Below are positions 60,719 through 64,000 of a DNA stretch of 64,000 nt, piece by piece. Position 1 is the stretch's first letter; every line of letters starts with the position of its first letter. Under the pieces are notes generated by a model. The model had not been told where the DNA came from. It saw only the letters and a program-made list of their open reading frames with translations, and did no database searches. Source of the stretch: Natronorubrum tibetense GA33 (lineage in GTDB: Archaea; Halobacteriota; Halobacteria; Halobacteriales; Natrialbaceae); NCBI RefSeq assembly GCF_000383975.1, contig NZ_KB913017.1, forward strand, positions 2,888,165 through 2,952,164. Reading direction: 5' to 3'. Position numbers and translations under genes: made by a program.

Positions 60719-61681
60719 CTATCGATCGATGCGCTGGAGCCAGAGCGTCGGATCGTCGAGTTCGTCCTGCGTCGGCAGCATCTCGGGGCCCTCCCAGACG
60801 AGTGTCGCGGTCTCGAGTCCGTGGCCCGTGACGACCGTCTCGAAGAAGTGCTTTCCGCGCTGGTACTGTCGTTCCTTGAGTCCGAGCCCGAGCAGCCGGC
60901 GGAACAGCTTCTGGAGCGGGCCGCGACCCTGTCGGCGCGCGTCCAGTTTCCGGCGCAGGTCCTCGTACTCGCCGTCGAAGGCGTGGTCCATCAGGAGTTC
61001 CGCGTAACCCTCGACGACGGTCATCGCGGCGTCGAGGTCGCGGAAGGCGTTCCGGTCGAACGAGCCGTCCGAGAGCGCGGCGATACCGTCTTCCATGCGC
61101 GCCTCGAGGTGGTCCGATAGCCACGGTGCGGCGCCGAACTCCGCGGCGTGGGTGACCTCGTGGAAGGCGATCCAGCGGCGGAAGCGGTCGGCGTCGACGT
61201 CGAGTTTGTCGGCGGCGTTGAGGATGTTCGGGCGAACGAAGTACAGCGCGTGGCTCTCCTCGGGGTTCTCGGCGAGCAAGAGCGGGTCGTACTGACCGAG
61301 CACGTTCCTGCCGAGGAAGGCGAGGAGGACGGTCATCGTCCCCGTGTTGACGGTCCGGGCGACGCCGGGGAATGCGCCGGTCTGAAACTGGTTCTCGAGG
61401 GTCCCCATGACGCGTTCGAACGTCGCGATGTTGGCGTCGATCCAGTGGTGGCGGTTCTGGATCTCGACGGTGTCGGGAACGTCGAACTCGACGTCCGCCA
61501 CCGTTCGCACGGCCTCCCGCGCGTCGCGAACGTCGCGTGCGTAGGCCTCGCGCTCGCCCGGCTCGAGCTCGAGCGAGCCGGGATCGGTCACCGCCTTCGC
61601 GGCGTCGGCGGCCGACTGCCAGTCGATTACGTCGTCACCGGACGCCCCGGCAACGGCCCGGGCGCTACGATAGAGGTTCAC
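60719..61681 (-). CDS. Zinc-dependent metalloprotease of the F420-associated (DUF2342-like) type
   Basis: A 320-residue HExxH metalloprotease: FHEVTHAAEFGAAPW with downstream DHLEARMEDG and a Glu-rich helix. It resembles the family found near coenzyme F420 genes (TIGR03624/DUF2342-like, from memory). The start is a GTG at 61681 (VNLYRSARAVAG); a long upstream frame is a shadow. No F420 synthesis gene is beside it. Confidence 0.8.
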   Translation of the reverse strand: MNLYRSARAVAGASGDDVIDWQSAADAAKAVTDPGSLELEPGEREAYARDVRDAREAVRTVADVEFDVPDTVEIQNRHHWIDANIATFERVMGTLENQFQTGAFPGVARTVNTGTMTVLLAFLGRNVLGQYDPLLLAENPEESHALYFVRPNILNAADKLDVDADRFRRWIAFHEVTHAAEFGAAPWLSDHLEARMEDGIAALSDGSFDRNAFRDLDAAMTVVEGYAELLMDHAFDGEYEDLRRKLDARRQGRGPLQKLFRRLLGLGLKERQYQRGKHFFETVVTGHGLETATLVWEGPEMLPTQDELDDPTLWLQRIDR

Positions 61682-61750
61682 GTCTGTCGGTACGTGAAGC
61701 ACGCGCAAAAACGTTCGGCTGAGTCGGATCCGATCGCGTTCGGTCGGGTT

Positions 61751-61860
61751 ATACTGTCGGACAGCAGTCAATACGAAGTCGGTCGCGAATTCGCGGCCGT
61801 CGCCGTCGGAGACGGCCGCAGTAGAGCGACCGATCTTCACGTAATTCTGTCCGACAGTAT
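61751..61860. repeat. 14-bp inverted-repeat pair around a 9-bp hairpin
   Basis: ATACTGTCGGACAG (61751-61764) and CTGTCCGACAGTAT (61847-61860) are perfect inverted repeats, each holding the near-palindrome CTGTCSGACAG. Between them GCGGCCGTC/GACGGCCGC (61793-61819) forms a 9-bp stem. The 110-base block has the look of a miniature element, or of two operators. The stop codon of the next gene overlaps the right end. Confidence 0.5.
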
Positions 61861-62162
61861 TAGTTGACGATGACGTCCGGCTGCTCTTCCTCCTCGAGTT
61901 CGGGTTCGTCGTCGCTGCGGAACTTCTTGGCGGCGACGCCGGCGGCGACGAGCAAGACGAGCGCGACAAGCGCGCCGATGGCCTTGCCGCCCGAGCCGTC
62001 TTCCTCGGCTTCCTCCTCCGCCTCGGTTTCGGTCTCGTACTCCGTCGTTTCCGTCGACTCCTCGCTCGAAGCGAACGGCAGTGCGGTGTCGAGCGCACCC
62101 AGCCCGAACTGGGTGTCGCCGTCAAGATGCAACTCGATGAGGGTGAATTTGGTGTTTCCCAT
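61860..62162 (-). CDS. Small acidic membrane-anchored haloarchaeal protein
   Basis: A 100-residue protein with MGNTKFTLIELHLDGDTQFG at the N-terminus, an acidic linker, one membrane span (IGALVALVLLVAAGVAAKKF) and an acidic tail. Its stop overlaps the inverted repeat at 61847-61860. The open frame extends upstream to 62210, but the ATG at 62162 is preferred. Function unknown. Confidence 0.65.
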   Translation of the reverse strand: MGNTKFTLIELHLDGDTQFGLGALDTALPFASSEESTETTEYETETEAEEEAEEDGSGGKAIGALVALVLLVAAGVAAKKFRSDDEPELEEEEQPDVIVN

Positions 62163-62363
62163 AGCCCGTGATTCAACGAGTGGACACTTATACTGTTTGC
62201 TGGGCGTCACAGATTGGAGTCGTACGGCGTGCGCGTAGTTGTCACAGAACAGTGCGATTGCGCCTCCCGCGATCGGAAAACGAGCGGCTGGTCACCCCCT
62301 GAAATGGGATTCGATGGAGGCAGGACCGGTACGATTAAGTGTCCATCACCTGCGCTCTTTCGT

Positions 62364-62591
62364 ATGAGTGGACGACCGCTGGATGTCCTCGAGGCGTCGC
62401 TCGGCGAACGTGTCACAGTACGACTCAAGAGTGGCGACGAGTACGACGGCGACCTCGCTGGCTATGATCAGCACATGAATCTCGTGCTCGAGGACGTGAC
62501 GATCCCCCTCGAGGGCGAAGTGGACGCAGAGACGCCGGCCGAAGACACAACCATTATACGCGGCGATAACGTCGTTTCGATCACTCCATGA
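62364..62591 (+). CDS. lsm: Archaeal Sm/LSm RNA-binding protein
   Basis: A 75-residue Sm-fold protein ([48 protein letters not shown]) with both Sm1 and Sm2 motifs. Archaeal LSm forms heptamers that bind U-rich RNA. GATTAAG about 30 bases before the start is TATA-like. It is coupled to rpl37e by a 4-base overlap. Confidence 0.93.
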   Translation: MSGRPLDVLEASLGERVTVRLKSGDEYDGDLAGYDQHMNLVLEDVTIPLEGEVDAETPAEDTTIIRGDNVVSITP

Positions 62592-62764
62592 CTGGCGCAG
62601 GAACCCCGAGCCAAGGAAAGAAGAACACGACGACACACACGAAGTGCCGTCGTTGCGGAGAGAAATCGTACCACACGAAAAAGAAGGTCTGCTCGTCCTG
62701 TGGCTTCGGCAAATCGGCCAAACGCCGCAGCTACGAGTGGCAGAAGAAGACCGGCGACAACTGA
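62588..62764 (+). CDS. rpl37e: 50S ribosomal protein L37e
   Basis: A 58-residue zinc-ribbon ribosomal protein with CRRC and CSSC (Cys20-x2-23 and Cys35-x2-38) and a basic C-terminus ([10 protein letters not shown]). The ATG overlaps the lsm stop. The lsm-rpl37e pair is conserved across archaea. Confidence 0.93.
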   Translation: MTGAGTPSQGKKNTTTHTKCRRCGEKSYHTKKKVCSSCGFGKSAKRRSYEWQKKTGDN

Positions 62765-62842
62765 ACCGACGGATTGATTTTGGCGGACGACTGCGAAACG
62801 CACCGTGGGAACACGGGCGTCGATACGGATTGCGGGCTGATT

Positions 62843-62866
62843 TCTACGACTTTTTTATTTTCCGCT
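62843..62866 (+). terminator. Oligo-T terminator after lsm-rpl37e
   Basis: TTTCTACGACTTTTTTATTT is the strongest T-rich stretch after the rpl37e stop, about 80 bases downstream. Archaeal RNA polymerase stops at such T-runs without needing a hairpin. Confidence 0.45.
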
Positions 62867-63532
62867 TTCTCGAGCGACGCGATCCGTCGTAGCCCTCGCG
62901 TTTCACAGCGTCGCAGCGTAGGTCGCGCTCGAGCAGCGCTTAGTGCACCGCGAGCGGATTGGCGCCGGCCGGCCGAGACGTGTCAAAGAGAGGCGCCAGT
63001 CGCCCGTATCGAGGACGCTGTTGGACGACCGCGGCCTCTCGAGGAACATCCGGTCGGACTCGCCGCTGCTGCGCTTTAGGGCGAGTCCAGACGTACCGAC
63101 GAAAACCTCATCCAAAACGAGATGTCGGCAACGATGGGCGTCAGAAATGTACTGAGTGTCGTAACAACTGAAACGATTTCCACACTGATCGCACAGACGA
63201 CGTGCGATCAGGTGTGCATTGGGTTTTCTGTGGCTACTACCGAAACTAGTCTCAGGAGCTACTCGAGGCCGTCACCGAGGACTGACCCGTCTTCGTCCGG
63301 TGTACCCGGGTGGCCCTTTGGTGAGCTTTCGCGATTGGAAGCAGTATCGAATCTGATAAATATCCTTCCCCGAAGTTCGGAATAAATGGGCAGGATACGG
63401 CCGGTTCGAAACGCGGGAAGTAATCGTCAGCAATTAACCTAAACACTAATAGGGCAGTTTTTAACCAGTATTGGTTACATTTGTAGGTTTCGGAACACTA
63501 GGCTTTTGGTTCCGTAGCCGAAGGTACGCTCG
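62867..63532. promoter_or_regulatory. Intergenic region with sufB promoter and palindrome
   Basis: About 670 bases without a supported gene. TAACCA-GTAT-TGGTTA (63462-63477) is a perfect 6-base-arm palindrome next to GTTTTTAACC, a TATA-like box, some 55-80 bases before the sufB ATG. Candidate operator of an iron- or redox-responsive regulator. Confidence 0.45.
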
Positions 63533-64000
63533 ATGAGTTCCGAACAAGACCACCTAAAAGAGACAGACACCGAGGCCCGCTTCGAGTTCAAGAAAGAGGA
63601 GAACTCCGCAGTCCGATCCGACAAAGGCCTGACCGAAGAGGTCATCCGCATGATCTCCGAGGACAAAGACGAGCCCGACTGGATGCTCGAGCGACGCCTA
63701 CGTGCGCTCAAGCAGTACCAGAACATGCCGATGCCGACCGATTGGCCCGGCATGCCGGATCTCTCCGAACTCGACGTCGAAGAGATCGTTCCGTACATCC
63801 GCCCGGACGTCGACAAGCGCGAAGGCGTCGACGACTGGACGGAGCTGCCCGAAGAGATCAAGGACACGTTCGACAAACTGGGCATCCCGGAAGCGGAGAA
63901 GAACGCCCTTTCGGGCGTCGGCGCGCAGTACGAGTCCGAGATCGTCTACCAGAACATGCAGGACCAGTGGGAGGAGAAGGGTGTTATCTTCTGCAACATG
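63533..64000 (+). CDS. sufB: Iron-sulfur assembly protein SufB, truncated by the window edge
   Basis: The first 156 codons: MSSEQDHLKETDTEARFEFK, ISEDKDEPDWMLERRLRALK and ALSGVGAQYESEIVY, then EEKGVIFCNM at the edge. These are typical SufB N-terminal blocks. SufB is the scaffold of the SufBCD complex. sufC does not lie directly upstream in the window, so sufB starts the visible unit. Confidence 0.93.
   Translation, partial: MSSEQDHLKETDTEARFEFKKEENSAVRSDKGLTEEVIRMISEDKDEPDWMLERRLRALKQYQNMPMPTDWPGMPDLSELDVEEIVPYIRPDVDKREGVDDWTELPEEIKDTFDKLGIPEAEKNALSGVGAQYESEIVYQNMQDQWEEKGVIFCNM

Noticed and set aside
1..64000. tRNA, rRNA or CRISPR array
   Set aside because: No T-loop GGTTCRANTCC-type pattern with a matching acceptor stem, no rRNA core and no regularly spaced repeats were seen.

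Overview
The window is chromosomal-type DNA from a halophilic archaeon (Halobacteria, most likely the Natrialbaceae: Natrinema/Haloterrigena/Natronorubrum-like). The evidence is high GC, very acidic predicted proteins, twin-arginine signals on exported proteins, start codons lying about 25-30 bases after TATA-like boxes (leaderless transcripts), an archaeal lsm-rpl37e pair, F420-type enzymes and bat-type HTH regulators. I saw no tRNA, rRNA or CRISPR.

Layout. 1-3.7 kb: the end of an exported Tat protein and an Lhr-type helicase whose stop codon sits in an IS200/IS605-like hairpin. 4.3-11.5 kb: a catabolic cluster of unknown pathway (amidohydrolase, IclR regulator, HD protein, a tandem EthD protein, a VOC protein, a single EthD protein, a thiamine-diphosphate enzyme and an NAD-dependent epimerase/dehydratase). 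11.7-19 kb: copper amine oxidase, a creatinase-like M24 protein, a luciferase-like oxidoreductase and the two E1 subunits of a 2-oxoacid dehydrogenase. 19.5-39.9 kb: a phenylacetate island. It holds a penicillin-acylase-type amidohydrolase, hotdog thioesterases, two phenylacetate-CoA ligases, paaABCD with the PaaD zinc ribbon as a separate small gene, a bat-type regulator, a branched-chain/aromatic-acid type ABC importer with fused LivH-LivM, UspA, a MaoC hydratase, an Lrp-like regulator and a 3-hydroxyacyl-CoA dehydrogenase/enoyl-CoA hydratase fusion. 40-49.7 kb: phosphotransferase, MFS exporter, M14-type deacylase, TetR regulator, HAD hydrolase, FMN alpha-hydroxyacid oxidase, SDR and F420-dependent oxidoreductase, with repeats between. 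50-64 kb: ordinary housekeeping genes (frameshifted RNase HI, HypE-like protein, PAP2, Dna2-like nuclease-helicase, MscS, Zn metalloprotease, lsm, rpl37e, start of sufB).

How the genes work together (inference). Amides and amines of phenylacetate could be opened by the acylase (releasing phenylacetate) or the copper amine oxidase (phenylethylamine to phenylacetaldehyde). Phenylacetate could be imported by the ABC system, activated by either PaaK, epoxidised by PaaABC, matured by PaaD plus the zinc-ribbon protein, ring-opened by a MaoC-type hydratase and shortened by the HCDH-ECH fusion. No paaE reductase, paaG, paaZ-type fusion or thiolase lies in the window. An 18-bp near-palindrome is shared by the paaA promoter and the ABC-importer promoter, 15 of 18 positions identical, and is the best candidate for a common operator.

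Repeats: two long copies plus one partial copy of an interspersed hairpin repeat, a long inverted repeat at 15.6 kb, a run of four perfect hairpins at 40.7 kb, a 14-bp inverted-repeat pair at 61.8 kb, and degenerate IS200/IS605-like ends.
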